Position numbers and translations under genes: made by a program
The notes under the pieces: generated by a model
What the model saw: only the letters and a program-made list of their open reading frames with translations
The model's database searches: none
What the model was told of the DNA's origin: nothing
NCBI GenBank assembly: GCA_905372835.1
Contig: CAJPQK010000002.1
Coordinates: forward strand, 62,001-126,000
Direction of reading: 5' to 3'
Origin: Candidatus Saccharimonadota bacterium
Lineage (GTDB): Bacteria > Patescibacteriota > Saccharimonadia > Saccharimonadales > Saccharimonadaceae
DNA length: 64,000 nucleotides
Shown here: positions 52,664 through 60,280 of the stretch, piece by piece
Layout of the letters: each line of letters begins with the position of its first letter
How positions within the stretch are numbered: the first letter of the stretch is position 1

Positions 52664-52920
52664 ATTGTCCTTTCTCCAAACAAAAATCACCTCTTTTGAC
52701 CTCGAGAATCCGCTGGGTTTTAACGCGGACGGTACCATCTCGATTCCAAAAGAAGTGATTCTTTTAGCTCTTTCTTATGCTATTTACGCAAGCTCACGGC
52801 GGGGTCTAATCTCAGGTGCTAAAAACTGATTTCTTCCCGCAGGCTTCGCGGTTGATAGCCGCTCATTTTGCGTTGACGCCATCAGAGATATACTCCATTA
52901 GACACACGCAAAAACGCCCT
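52664..52920 (-). ncRNA. T-box riboswitch leader of the nuclease-nuclease-ileS operon
   Basis: This 300-bp gene-free stretch is a structured leader. The core on the minus strand is TCGAGA-[TGGTACC]-G-TCCGC-loop-GCGGA-T-TCTCGA (52702-52743): two helices flanking a 7-nt bulge TGGTACC, exactly the UGGNACC antiterminator bulge that pairs with the tRNA acceptor end (5'-NCCA). Upstream are several small hairpins (GCGTCAACGC; GCGG..CCGC), a GTCTAAT/ATTAGAC closing helix around 52805-52905, an AGTA motif, and AUC triplets followed by A (for example in GAAATCAG, near 52830) that could be the isoleucine specifier. I cannot fix the specifier by eye. T-boxes sense uncharged tRNA and turn on their synthetase gene, matching ileS as third gene. 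Confidence 0.8.
52685..52765 (-). terminator. Terminator-like stem containing the T-box core, and alternative hairpin
   Basis: Segments 52738-52760 and 52685-52707 form a 23-position helix on the minus strand (19 Watson-Crick, 2 G-U, 2 mismatches), followed by a TTTTTG run; the T-box bulge is in its apical part. A competing hairpin AAAAGAA-TCAC-TTCTTTT (52748-52765) would use up the lower left arm and break the terminator while leaving the core helix intact. Confidence 0.55.
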
Positions 52921-52942
52921 ACTTTCATTGTAGCGCGTTTTT
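52910..52942 (-). terminator. Terminator downstream of the LiaF-like gene
   Basis: AAAAACGC (52910-52917) / GCGTTTTT (52935-52942), extended by inner CTAC/GTAG pairs, with a T run on the minus strand, 19 bp after the LiaF-like stop. Confidence 0.75.
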
Positions 52943-52955
52943 ACCAAAATCCCAA
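52927..52955 (-). promoter_or_regulatory. Promoter of the T-box operon
   Basis: TTGGGA (52950-52955), 17 bp, TACAAT (52927-52932) on the minus strand. It overlaps the terminator of the preceding gene. Confidence 0.45.
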
Positions 52956-52960
52956 GGGAA

Positions 52961-53650
52961 TTATTTAATTTCTAAACCGCCTAGGACGCATTCGCCTTTC
53001 AGATAAATTGTCTTTTTAGCAGAAGGCTTTGGTACAGTTTTATCATCACTGCCGCCGAACACACCACGTACCTCGTTCTTAACAATCACATCATCAGGCA
53101 AACTAATAGTAATACCGCCGCAAAAGGTAAAGACGTCAATGACCGCACCATCCTTGATCTTCGCCTGGCGCAAATCCAACTCTACACCACCGAATATTGC
53201 CGTTGCTGAACCACCAGTATACTCACCCCTCACTCGTGACTCTTCACCATAAAAAATTGCAACTTTCTCATTTTCGCGGTCATCAGCGGTCAATTTTTCT
53301 ACCCGCTTGCAATTTCCAGATCCAACACTAAACACCATCATCAGACCAACAGCAATCAACACCGCCGGCCAGAACAGTTTCCAAATACTAACATCAATGA
53401 CGCCATACGCATTCAGTCCAATTGACACACCAGCAGCCATCAGGAGCAGCCCCCAGGCCCGCGCTAGCAGCTTCTGGGAGCTTACTATTGTCATCAACCC
53501 CGCCAGGACCAGTCCGGCCGCCCAAACGGTCCCCCAGAACACGTTCCAGCTATCAAACTTGATGATCTCGAGATTCCTCAGTAACAGAACCCCGCCGAGC
53601 GCTACAATGGTGATACCAAAAAACGCTCTGACAAGAAAGTTTTTCTTCAT
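52961..53650 (-). CDS. LiaF-like membrane protein
   Basis: 229 residues from ATG 53650. Four hydrophobic helices (about 8-25, 34-55, 62-82, 90-110) form a LiaF/DUF5668-type membrane domain; the C-terminal 100 residues are a beta-helix-like domain with GGVELDLRQAKI, FGGITI-like FCGGITISLP and VFGG repeats, as in the LiaF C-terminal family. LiaF proteins restrain envelope-stress signalling in Firmicutes; no LiaRS is visible here. CATAAT (53658-53663) with TTGGCA 16 bp upstream lies 7 nt before ATG, a leaderless layout; ATG 53659 is the alternative start. Confidence 0.8.
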   Translation of the reverse strand: MKKNFLVRAFFGITIVALGGVLLLRNLEIIKFDSWNVFWGTVWAAGLVLAGLMTIVSSQKLLARAWGLLLMAAGVSIGLNAYGVIDVSIWKLFWPAVLIAVGLMMVFSVGSGNCKRVEKLTADDRENEKVAIFYGEESRVRGEYTGGSATAIFGGVELDLRQAKIKDGAVIDVFTFCGGITISLPDDVIVKNEVRGVFGGSDDKTVPKPSAKKTIYLKGECVLGGLEIK

Positions 53651-53733
53651 ACCTCTCATTATGACATATGGCTACTTTTTGCCAAAGTAAATCACCTTCT
53701 TTTGCTACTATTTACCAGAATGTGAAGACATGA

Positions 53734-54342
53734 CTAGAATAACTGATCACCAAACTTAGCAATTATTGCCATCACCGTGAGGACCACCAAGACCGCTGCA
53801 AACAACGCATCATACCCACGGTTAACGAATTTGCCCAGGATCTCGCCAGGTATATTCTTGGCCAAAACATTGTACCGCGTCATGCCAAAGAAAATTAAAA
53901 TCATGCCAAGATCCAACGTTAGACACCACGGGCAAAGCGCACCAATCACCAAATAGCTCATGCCAAACATCCACAGAGCAAAGAGAAGCCCCGCAATCAC
54001 CCCGACTTGCGCGCATTGCATAAACCATTTCGGAAACTTTGTCCCTGCCAACAGGGCAACGGCGATGGTAATCATCACCGGCAAGGTCGCCAGGCCAATA
54101 AAGCTGTTCGGAAAGCCCAAAATCGCTGCAGACCAATGGTTGGCAACCGCCGAACAACTCAGCGCTGAGTTTAAGTCACAACTAAGAACCGCTTCTGAGT
54201 TTTTGGCTAATATTAAAGATTCGATTGACAAAGCCAGTGATGCCAATAATCCTAATGCGCTTCCGACCAACAACGCCAGTGCCGACAGATGTCGCCGCTT
54301 CAAGTCCTCATGAAATAACCACTCTCGCACTTTCTTAAACAT
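53734..54342 (-). CDS. Vitamin K epoxide reductase (VKOR) family protein
   Basis: 202 residues with four or five membrane helices. The first pair of cysteines lies in SCDLNSALSCSAV (about 53-63) and the redox CxxC is CPWC (about 135-138, ALCPWCLTLDL). Bacterial VKOR reoxidises a thioredoxin-like partner for disulfide formation in exported proteins, using quinone. The partner candidate is encoded directly upstream with an 8-nt overlap, although that protein lacks CxxC. Confidence 0.9.
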   Translation of the reverse strand: MFKKVREWLFHEDLKRRHLSALALLVGSALGLLASLALSIESLILAKNSEAVLSCDLNSALSCSAVANHWSAAILGFPNSFIGLATLPVMITIAVALLAGTKFPKWFMQCAQVGVIAGLLFALWMFGMSYLVIGALCPWCLTLDLGMILIFFGMTRYNVLAKNIPGEILGKFVNRGYDALFAAVLVVLTVMAIIAKFGDQLF

Positions 54343-54592
54343 AAAAACTTACCTCGCTAATTGTCGGTAGCGGAGTTCCCCGCCACATATTTTGTAATTG
54401 GCCACCATCACTTAACGCAATGATCGTCGGATATTCCACAATGTCATATGTCCTACAGAAATCACTGCCAGCCACCGAGTCCGGATTGATTTCCTCCAGA
54501 TCATGCCCTGTCTGATTTTTGAAATCCCTGAGATAATCAAACACTGTGCGAGCGTGGTCGCTCTCTGTTTTGTACACAACAACAACGCGCAT
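54335..54592 (-). CDS. Thioredoxin-like protein without CxxC
   Basis: 85 residues with the thioredoxin-fold order: a first strand (RVVVVYKTES), a helix (HARTVFDYLRDF), and the cis-proline segment VEYPTIIAL. The usual CxxC position reads ESDHA, so it is not a normal oxidoreductase; one Cys (DFCRTYDI, about 50) remains before the cis-Pro strand. It has no signal peptide. It lies between nrdR and the VKOR gene, overlapping the latter. It may be a degenerate or a ligand-binding partner. Confidence 0.7.
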   Translation of the reverse strand: MRVVVVYKTESDHARTVFDYLRDFKNQTGHDLEEINPDSVAGSDFCRTYDIVEYPTIIALSDGGQLQNMWRGTPLPTISEVSFYV

Positions 54593-54593
54593 G

Positions 54594-55043
54594 CTAATCC
54601 CTTTTCTCTCGTTGCTGAGCTAAAATTTTCTCAAATTCGTCCAATGTCTTGAAGTCATAATACACGCTGGCAAATCGAACATACGCCACCTCATTACGAT
54701 CAGCCAAAGCGTCCAAAACCGCATCACCAATCTGCTTTGATGGCACTTCAGATTCTCCCAGTGCATACAACGCGTCTTCAACGGCGCTGACAATTTGCTC
54801 AACCTCTTCTTCTGACTTGAAAAACTTACCAACTGATTGATGTACCGCTGAAGACAACTTAAACCGGTCAAACAGTTCGCGGCGTCCGCTCTTTTTGAGT
54901 ACTGCTAAGTTTGGTTTTTCAATCCGCTCGTACGTCGTAAATCTCCTACCATCAGCCGTTTCTCTGCGGCGGCGAATTGCCATACCGCCAGCAACTTCAC
55001 GCGACTCAAGCACCCGACTATCACCAATATTTACTGCTCCCAT
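54594..55043 (-). CDS. nrdR: NrdR-like ATP-cone regulator lacking the zinc ribbon
   Basis: 149 residues. NrdR represses ribonucleotide reductase genes in response to (d)ATP. The central IRRRRE...GRRFTTYERIE block, the ATP-cone (LKKSGRRELFDRFKLSSAV, about 49-67, to about 140) and the NEVAYVRFASVYYDF ending are typical. In standard NrdR the N-terminus is a zinc ribbon of two CxxC pairs; here the aligned positions read AVNIGDS and TAD, so all four cysteines are gone. The start is fixed by AGGGAG at the ftsZ end (3-bp gap), so this is not a missed upstream exon or start. DNA binding must be altered or lost. Confidence 0.87.
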   Translation of the reverse strand: MGAVNIGDSRVLESREVAGGMAIRRRRETADGRRFTTYERIEKPNLAVLKKSGRRELFDRFKLSSAVHQSVGKFFKSEEEVEQIVSAVEDALYALGESEVPSKQIGDAVLDALADRNEVAYVRFASVYYDFKTLDEFEKILAQQREKRD

Positions 55044-55046
55044 AGA

Positions 55047-56237
55047 CTACTCCCTGTTCTTCTTGCGACGGCGTAAGAATGCTGGGGTGTCGTCTTCGTC
55101 GTCATCCTCATCTTCTGGTGGATTATCCCAAATATTCGTGTCATCCTCAGCAGCAAAATGTTCAGCAGCCTCTTTGTGCTCTAACTCCATGTCGATATTT
55201 TGTACCATTTCTTCGTCCAGATTGTCAGAATTGGTCTCGACTGGGCTCACATCAAGCGTTACGTCCCTGTCGTGGAAGGTCTCGCCGTCAAATCCTGTAG
55301 CGATGACCGTGATCACCAAGTCATCTTCCATCTCTGGCTTCAACGTCGCACCAAAGATGATGTTTGCATTTGGAGATACCGCACTGGTGATGATTTCAGC
55401 TGCCTCCTGAATCTCTGCCATGCTCATATCATAGCCACCAGTAACGTTGAACAACACACCCTTAGCGCCATCAATCGACACTTCAATCAACGGCGACTCA
55501 ATTGCCTGTTGGGCTGCCTGAGCTGCTCGATTCTCACCGCTCGCCCGACCAATACCCATCAAGGCTGAGCCAGCATTGCTCATGATAGCCTTCACGTCAG
55601 CAAAGTCCAAGTTAATCAATCCGTGCTCGGTGATCAATTCAGAGATGCCCTGCACACCCTGACGCAATACATCGTCAGCAATTTTGAAGGTTTCCAATAG
55701 CGGAGTGCGTCGATCGATAGTCTGCAACAAGCGATCATTTGGAATAGTAATCAACGTATCAACTTGTCGACCCAGGTGAGTAATTGCCCAATCAGCATTC
55801 ACTCGGCGTTTTTCACCTTCAAAGCTAAATGGTCGCGTGGCAACACCAACCACTAAAATGCCCAACTCACGAGCAATCTCGGCAACCACGTACCCAGCAC
55901 CAGAGCCCGTTCCGCCACCGGCACCAATCGTCACAAACACCATGTCGGCGCCTTCAAGCGCAGCACGAATCTCTTCACGTGACTCATTAGCGGCCGCCTC
56001 ACCAACCGCTGGGTCAGCACCAGCACCAAGACCGTTTGTCGTGGAATGTCCCAAATGGATTTTGACGTCAGCTTTTGAGTTATGCAACGCTTGTGCGTCG
56101 GTATTCATAGCGATGAACTGCACACCGTTGAGGCCAGCGTCTTTCATGCGGTTGACTGCTGAACCACCAGCGCCACCAACACCAACAACTTTGATGCTAG
56201 CAAATGTCTGAACTTCGCTTGGTTGTATCTGTGGCAT
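55047..56237 (-). CDS. ftsZ: Cell division protein FtsZ
   Basis: 396 residues. A tubulin-like GTPase forming the division ring. The tubulin signature GAGGGTGSG is at 106-114, the T7 loop NLDFADVKAIMSNAG near 205, and a flexible acidic linker (about 320-385) leads to a C-terminal peptide DTPAFLRRRKK that binds FtsA. It follows ftsA by 61 bp. A TATACT box near 56265 and a GGGGAG Shine-Dalgarno support an additional, leadered promoter for ftsZ. Confidence 0.97.
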   Translation of the reverse strand: MPQIQPSEVQTFASIKVVGVGGAGGSAVNRMKDAGLNGVQFIAMNTDAQALHNSKADVKIHLGHSTTNGLGAGADPAVGEAAANESREEIRAALEGADMVFVTIGAGGGTGSGAGYVVAEIARELGILVVGVATRPFSFEGEKRRVNADWAITHLGRQVDTLITIPNDRLLQTIDRRTPLLETFKIADDVLRQGVQGISELITEHGLINLDFADVKAIMSNAGSALMGIGRASGENRAAQAAQQAIESPLIEVSIDGAKGVLFNVTGGYDMSMAEIQEAAEIITSAVSPNANIIFGATLKPEMEDDLVITVIATGFDGETFHDRDVTLDVSPVETNSDNLDEEMVQNIDMELEHKEAAEHFAAEDDTNIWDNPPEDEDDDEDDTPAFLRRRKKNRE

Positions 56238-56298
56238 TATTGTATCTCCCCTCTAATCTCTATCCAGTATATCATCTTTGACCTTGGAGTGGTCATAT

Positions 56299-57528
56299 TT
56301 ATTTGAATTTTGCGAACAACCCACCTAAGAATCCGCCAGCCTTTTGGGCAACTTTATTAGCTTTTTTACCATGAGTTCCTTCAGAGCGGGACGGATTGGT
56401 GGACATTGCCAACATTAGTCCTATAGCCGCTGCATACTCTGGATCTTTGATATCATCAGTCATGCCAGCATAATCCTGCGGTTTACCGATTTTCACTGCC
56501 AGCCCAATCTGTTCTTTGGCAAATTCAGCCAAGCCCTTGACTTTAGCGCCACCGCCAACCAACACGGCTCCGCTCGGCATTTTACTGATACCGCCTGCCT
56601 TTTTCAGCTCCTTGGCAACCAGCTCAAAAATCTCTTCATAACGCGCTTCGACAATTTCTGCAACTTCTGCCCGGTGAAAAACCTGCGTTTCCTTCTCATG
56701 CTTAATGTCGACCACGCCCGTAGTCTCGCCATTCAATTCACCATGCTGTAACTTAACCTTTTCGGCAATCTCCAAATCAACTTTAAGACCAATCGCCAAA
56801 TCATTGGTGACATTTTGTGAGCCCATCGGAACAACCGAAAGATGTTGCAAATCACCTTCCTCAAACACCGCCACTCCTGTCGTGGAAGCCCCGATGTCGA
56901 TCACGGCCACACCATTTTCCATCTGAGATTCATTCAATACTGCTTGAGCGCTCGCCAATACCGTTGGAACTATTCTGACAGCATCAATATTGGACATCTC
57001 CGCTAACTTGTGCAAATTCCCCAAGTGTGGCACCAATCCAGAGACAACGTTGGCCCGTAGCTCCAACCTCGTCCCAGTCATACCGATGGGGTTTTTGATA
57101 TTATCTTGCCCGTCCAATCGATATTCATACGGAACCACTTCCAAAATCTCACGATTTGCAGGAACTTTTCCAACTGTCGCTACATTCTCCAGACGCGCTA
57201 CGTCGTCTTCCGTCACTTCACTACTGCTTGCATTAACAGCAACCATACCGTCTACTTTAGTACTAATGATGTGTACGCCATTAGTGCCCAAAGCAGCTTG
57301 ATTCACTCGATGTCCGCTCATTCGCTCTGCAGCGTCAAGCGCCGTATCAATCGCTGCTGCTGGCCCATTCAAGTGTGTAATCACACCTTTACGCATCCCG
57401 CTATTGGGAGCCTGCCCCACACCAATAATTCTCGGCACGCCCGTTGTCTCGTCGATATGCCCGATAACACATCGCACTTTTTTCGTGCCGATATCAATTC
57501 CTACCGCATAATGAGATTGTTCTTGCAT
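56299..57528 (-). CDS. ftsA: Cell division protein FtsA
   Basis: 409 residues of the actin-like family that anchors FtsZ to the membrane. Phosphate 1 GIDIGTKKVRCVIG (10-23), the SHS2/1C domain, phosphate 2 VAVIDIGASTTGVAVF (about 202-217) and the adenosine motif PSGAVLVGGGAKVKGL are present; the C-terminus is an amphipathic, basic helix (GGFLGGLFAKFK), as expected for the membrane anchor. TTGCAA (57561-57566), 18 bp, TATACT (57537-57542) and 8 nt to the ATG make a probable leaderless promoter. Confidence 0.96.
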   Translation of the reverse strand: MQEQSHYAVGIDIGTKKVRCVIGHIDETTGVPRIIGVGQAPNSGMRKGVITHLNGPAAAIDTALDAAERMSGHRVNQAALGTNGVHIISTKVDGMVAVNASSSEVTEDDVARLENVATVGKVPANREILEVVPYEYRLDGQDNIKNPIGMTGTRLELRANVVSGLVPHLGNLHKLAEMSNIDAVRIVPTVLASAQAVLNESQMENGVAVIDIGASTTGVAVFEEGDLQHLSVVPMGSQNVTNDLAIGLKVDLEIAEKVKLQHGELNGETTGVVDIKHEKETQVFHRAEVAEIVEARYEEIFELVAKELKKAGGISKMPSGAVLVGGGAKVKGLAEFAKEQIGLAVKIGKPQDYAGMTDDIKDPEYAAAIGLMLAMSTNPSRSEGTHGKKANKVAQKAGGFLGGLFAKFK

Positions 57529-57536
57529 ATGCTTAC

Positions 57537-57596
57537 AGTATATAGGAATATGGGGTCATTTTGCAAGCTGTCAAAAAAGCATAAGCATGGTACACT
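57537..57596. promoter_or_regulatory. Divergent promoters of ftsA and the pilin gene
   Basis: Minus strand: TTGCAA (57561-57566), 18 bp, TATACT (57537-57542), 8 nt to ATG 57528. Plus strand: CTGTCA (57568-57573), 17 bp, TACACT (57591-57596), 6 nt to ATG 57603. The two start codons are only 74 bp apart. Confidence 0.6.
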
Positions 57597-57602
57597 AGAC
57601 AC

Positions 57603-58223
57603 ATGAAACGTAGTACTTTTTCTCATAAACCTGGCTTTACCTTAATTGAGATGATCATTATCATTTCCACAATCGCCATTCTCTCAGCAATTAGCATCGT
57701 CGCTTATCAGTACGTTAGACAAGACGCTTATGACGCAAAAGCCAAAACCGCGCTACAACAGGTCGAAACAGGGTTTAAGTCTTACATAACCGCGGGCAAT
57801 AAAGTACCAATGCGTTACTATAGCCCGTATGGTTTTTATGCTGACCCGGGAGGTGGATCAATAGAACAAGGCATCCCGGTCAATCATGGGGGCGGTATAG
57901 GTAGAGCCCTAGTCAATGCTGGATTTTTGTCGAGTAATTTACTGGACAGCCTCAAGAGTGGTCCCCAGAAAAATACCGCGTTAAAGAACAGCATTGCTTT
58001 TGCACAATGTGGTAAAAATAAGGTATTTTTCTACATTGAAGTATACCGAAAAGGTATGACGCAAGCAGAGCTCTGGAATAAGGTTCACTCATTAGAGTGT
58101 GAAAGGAAGACTAAGGACGACTGGTATGCAGAACATGGTTTAAGCCCTTCACTCAGTACGGTTACGACTGGTACAGTCAACGGTCCAGCACGTTACATAC
58201 TAGCAGAGATTGATCTCACCTAA
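57603..58223 (+). CDS. Type IV pilin-like protein
   Basis: 206 residues. The prepilin signature KPGFTLIEMIIIISTIAIL (residues 9-27), with cleavage expected after Gly11 by PilD and Glu at +5, heads a long hydrophobic helix; a Tyr-rich globular domain follows with a few Cys (FAQCGKN, SLECERK) that may form a disulfide loop. It is a single minor-pilin-type gene with no pilus assembly genes nearby. Saccharibacteria use type IV pili for attachment and DNA uptake, so a similar role is plausible. The mRNA appears leaderless. Confidence 0.88.
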   Translation: MKRSTFSHKPGFTLIEMIIIISTIAILSAISIVAYQYVRQDAYDAKAKTALQQVETGFKSYITAGNKVPMRYYSPYGFYADPGGGSIEQGIPVNHGGGIGRALVNAGFLSSNLLDSLKSGPQKNTALKNSIAFAQCGKNKVFFYIEVYRKGMTQAELWNKVHSLECERKTKDDWYAEHGLSPSLSTVTTGTVNGPARYILAEIDLT

Positions 58224-58227
58224 ATCT

Positions 58228-58995
58228 CTACAGTTTCGTTAAAATCTCTGCACCCGTCTCAGTAATCAATACAGTGTGCTCAAAATGCGCGCCCAAACTG
58301 CCGTCTTTCATGCTAATCGTCCAGCCGTCATCCTCGGTAACAATTTTCTCACCACCAAGGCTCGCCATTGGTTCGATGGCAATTGTATCGCCAGCGTGCA
58401 GCACTGGACCAGTCCCGCGCTGACCATGGTTTGGAATCTCTGGACTCATGTGCATTTCCAGTCCCACGCCGTGACCAACCAACTCACGAATAATACCCAA
58501 TTTAGCCTTCTTCAACACCGCTTCTATTGCCGCTGAAATATCACCGACACGCGTTCCCTCGCCAGAAATCGCATCAATTCCGGTATATAAACTCTGCTCC
58601 GTTGCGTGCAATAAATGCTTTTTGGCGCCGCGTGGTTCTTCATCAACCACCATAGTAAAGGCACTGTCGGTTTTCATACCACAGTAGCCGATCACCAAGT
58701 CAAAACTCACCACGTCACCCTTCTCAAACACATAGTCTGTCGGAAACGAGTGCACCAATTGCTCATTAGTCGACACGCAAATCACCCCTGGAAATTTCAC
58801 CTCATCCGTCAAATACGTCGCTTCCGCACCAAAATCCTTGATACGTCCAGCCACAAAGTCATTGGCGTCCAGCTCGCTCATACCAGCCGTTACCTTCCGG
58901 CGCAACTCGTCATAAATCGTTGCCAACATCCGCCCACATTCGCGCATATCTTTCATTTGCTGTGGCGTTTTTTCGCCAGTGATCAATTGACTCAT
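58228..58995 (-). CDS. map: Methionine aminopeptidase type I
   Basis: 255 residues. It removes the N-terminal Met from nascent proteins. The pita-bread fold metal ligands are recognisable: FDLVIGY-type Asp in VVSFDLVIGYCGMKTDSAFT, His in LVGHGVG, Glu in IAIEPM and Glu in HTVLITETG. The start ATG 58995 overlaps the adk stop (ATGA). The stop is 4 bp from the convergent pilin stop. Confidence 0.96.
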   Translation of the reverse strand: MSQLITGEKTPQQMKDMRECGRMLATIYDELRRKVTAGMSELDANDFVAGRIKDFGAEATYLTDEVKFPGVICVSTNEQLVHSFPTDYVFEKGDVVSFDLVIGYCGMKTDSAFTMVVDEEPRGAKKHLLHATEQSLYTGIDAISGEGTRVGDISAAIEAVLKKAKLGIIRELVGHGVGLEMHMSPEIPNHGQRGTGPVLHAGDTIAIEPMASLGGEKIVTEDDGWTISMKDGSLGAHFEHTVLITETGAEILTKL

Positions 58996-59549
58996 TTGGC
59001 ACCCTCAACAATTCCGCGACTAACCAGTTCTTTTTCAATCTCATCATGAACTTGCCCTACCGTACCCACGCCGCTCATATGGATGATTGGGATATTATTG
59101 TCATTCAGATAGTCCAAAATTGGGTAAATTTCACTCCGGTAAATACTAAGGCGCTTATCAATCGCCTCTGGTGTGTCATCAACACGACCACGCACCCGCA
59201 AACGTTCCAAAATCTCATCTCGTGGCACTTCCAGCACGATCACCAATTTAACGTCCTGACCGTGATGCGGCCGCGACTCGACCAGCCACTTGGCCTGCTC
59301 CAACTGACGTGGATAGCCGTCCAAAATGACACCGTTGATATCCTTGGCTTTATTCAAAGCCTCACCCATCAAACCATTGATAATCTCCACCGACACCAAT
59401 TCACCAGATTGCATACGATGAATCAATTCACCATCGTGCGTGTCGCGCAGCAACTGCCCCGCGCTCAGCCAACGCCAACCATGACGCGCTGCCAAAATCT
59501 GCCCCTGCACACTCTTACCAGCACCAGCCGGTCCAAAAAAGATAATCAT
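58992..59549 (-). CDS. adk: Adenylate kinase, short form
   Basis: 185 residues. P-loop GPAGAGKSVQG (6-16), the NMP-binding segment with LSAGQLLRD and DGYPRQLEQA, and the RVRGRVDDTPEAIDKRL lid region are present. The large LID insertion, and with it any zinc-binding cysteines, is absent, so it is a short-type enzyme like eukaryotic AK1. GGAGGGAA precedes the ATG. It is translationally coupled to map by ATGA and follows the YqeY gene by 8 bp. Confidence 0.93.
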   Translation of the reverse strand: MIIFFGPAGAGKSVQGQILAARHGWRWLSAGQLLRDTHDGELIHRMQSGELVSVEIINGLMGEALNKAKDINGVILDGYPRQLEQAKWLVESRPHHGQDVKLVIVLEVPRDEILERLRVRGRVDDTPEAIDKRLSIYRSEIYPILDYLNDNNIPIIHMSGVGTVGQVHDEIEKELVSRGIVEGAK

Positions 59550-59557
59550 GTTCCCTC

Positions 59558-60016
59558 CTATTTTGTCAGTTTTTCTTTAACAATCTTTGCAACTAAAGCA
59601 CCGTCAGCAGCATTGCCAACCTTCTGTTTCACTGCGCCGATAACCTGTCCCATCTTTTGCATGGAAACGTCATTCATATTTGTTATGACGTCTTCAACAA
59701 TCGTCACAACTTCTGCTTCGCTCAACTGTTCTGGTAAAAATTCTCGCAAAATTTCTGCCTCTTGCTCCTCAGGCTCCGCCAATTCCGCGCGACCATTACT
59801 GCGGTAAAGTTCCGCACTCTCAACGCGTTTTTTCACTTCACGAGCCAGAACTTTCTCAACTTCGGCGTCATTCAAGCCCTCGTCACGCTTACCTAGTGAC
59901 ACTTCCTCATTCAAAATTGCTGCCTTGACATTACGCAACACATCCCCACGAAAACGATTGCCGCCCAAAAGAGCGGCTTTCATTTCATCAGTGATGCGCG
60001 CTTTTAGCGCTGACAT
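59558..60016 (-). CDS. YqeY/GatB-like domain protein
   Basis: 152 residues. The family resembles the tRNA-binding tail of GatB and is often encoded next to rpsU, as here (the start overlaps the end of rpsU by one base). Typical features are the N-terminal MSALKARITDEMKAALLGG helix, KREESAELYR-like KRVESAELYRSNGRAELA, and EILREFLPEQLSEAE followed by the QKMGQVIGAVKQKVGN segment. Its role in tRNA metabolism remains unproven. Confidence 0.9.
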   Translation of the reverse strand: MSALKARITDEMKAALLGGNRFRGDVLRNVKAAILNEEVSLGKRDEGLNDAEVEKVLAREVKKRVESAELYRSNGRAELAEPEEQEAEILREFLPEQLSEAEVVTIVEDVITNMNDVSMQKMGQVIGAVKQKVGNAADGALVAKIVKEKLTK

Positions 60017-60231
60017 TAACGCACTCCCAGGCGCATTTTTGCCGTTTTTTCAGCCCGGCGTTCACGACGAACGATTGCCTTTTTACGGCGCTCGGCCTTT
60101 GAAATTGGTTTCTCAAAGCGCATAACATTTTTAGCTCGAGCCAAAACACCGCTTTGCAAAACCTTACGGTTGAAACGACGAATGATGTTTTCGTTCGCTT
60201 CCTTCTGATCTTTACGTGTTACTTGTACCAT
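60016..60231 (-). CDS. rpsU: 30S ribosomal protein bS21
   Basis: 71 residues. The S21 pattern NIIRRFNRKVLQSGVLARAK and the strongly basic KAERRKKAIVRRERRAEK end are clear. ATG 60231 is chosen over an upstream in-frame ATG at 60291 because TATAAT (60241-60246) and AGGAAG lie immediately before it; the upstream codons are not S21-like. It lies 50 bp after recJ. Confidence 0.93.
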   Translation of the reverse strand: MVQVTRKDQKEANENIIRRFNRKVLQSGVLARAKNVMRFEKPISKAERRKKAIVRRERRAEKTAKMRLGVR

Positions 60232-60280
60232 ACTTCCTGCATTATAACAGATGAGGAAATATTTGACAAATCCAATACAG

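Noticed and set aside
52664..52738. N-terminal extension of the GIY-YIG-like protein to the ATG at 52738
   Set aside because: That ATG is part of the TGGTACC T-box core, and a good Shine-Dalgarno precedes ATG 52663.
54594..55043. Missing NrdR zinc ribbon as a wrong start codon
   Set aside because: The ftsZ stop codon lies 3 bp before the ATG and the residues that align to the ribbon are present but lack Cys.
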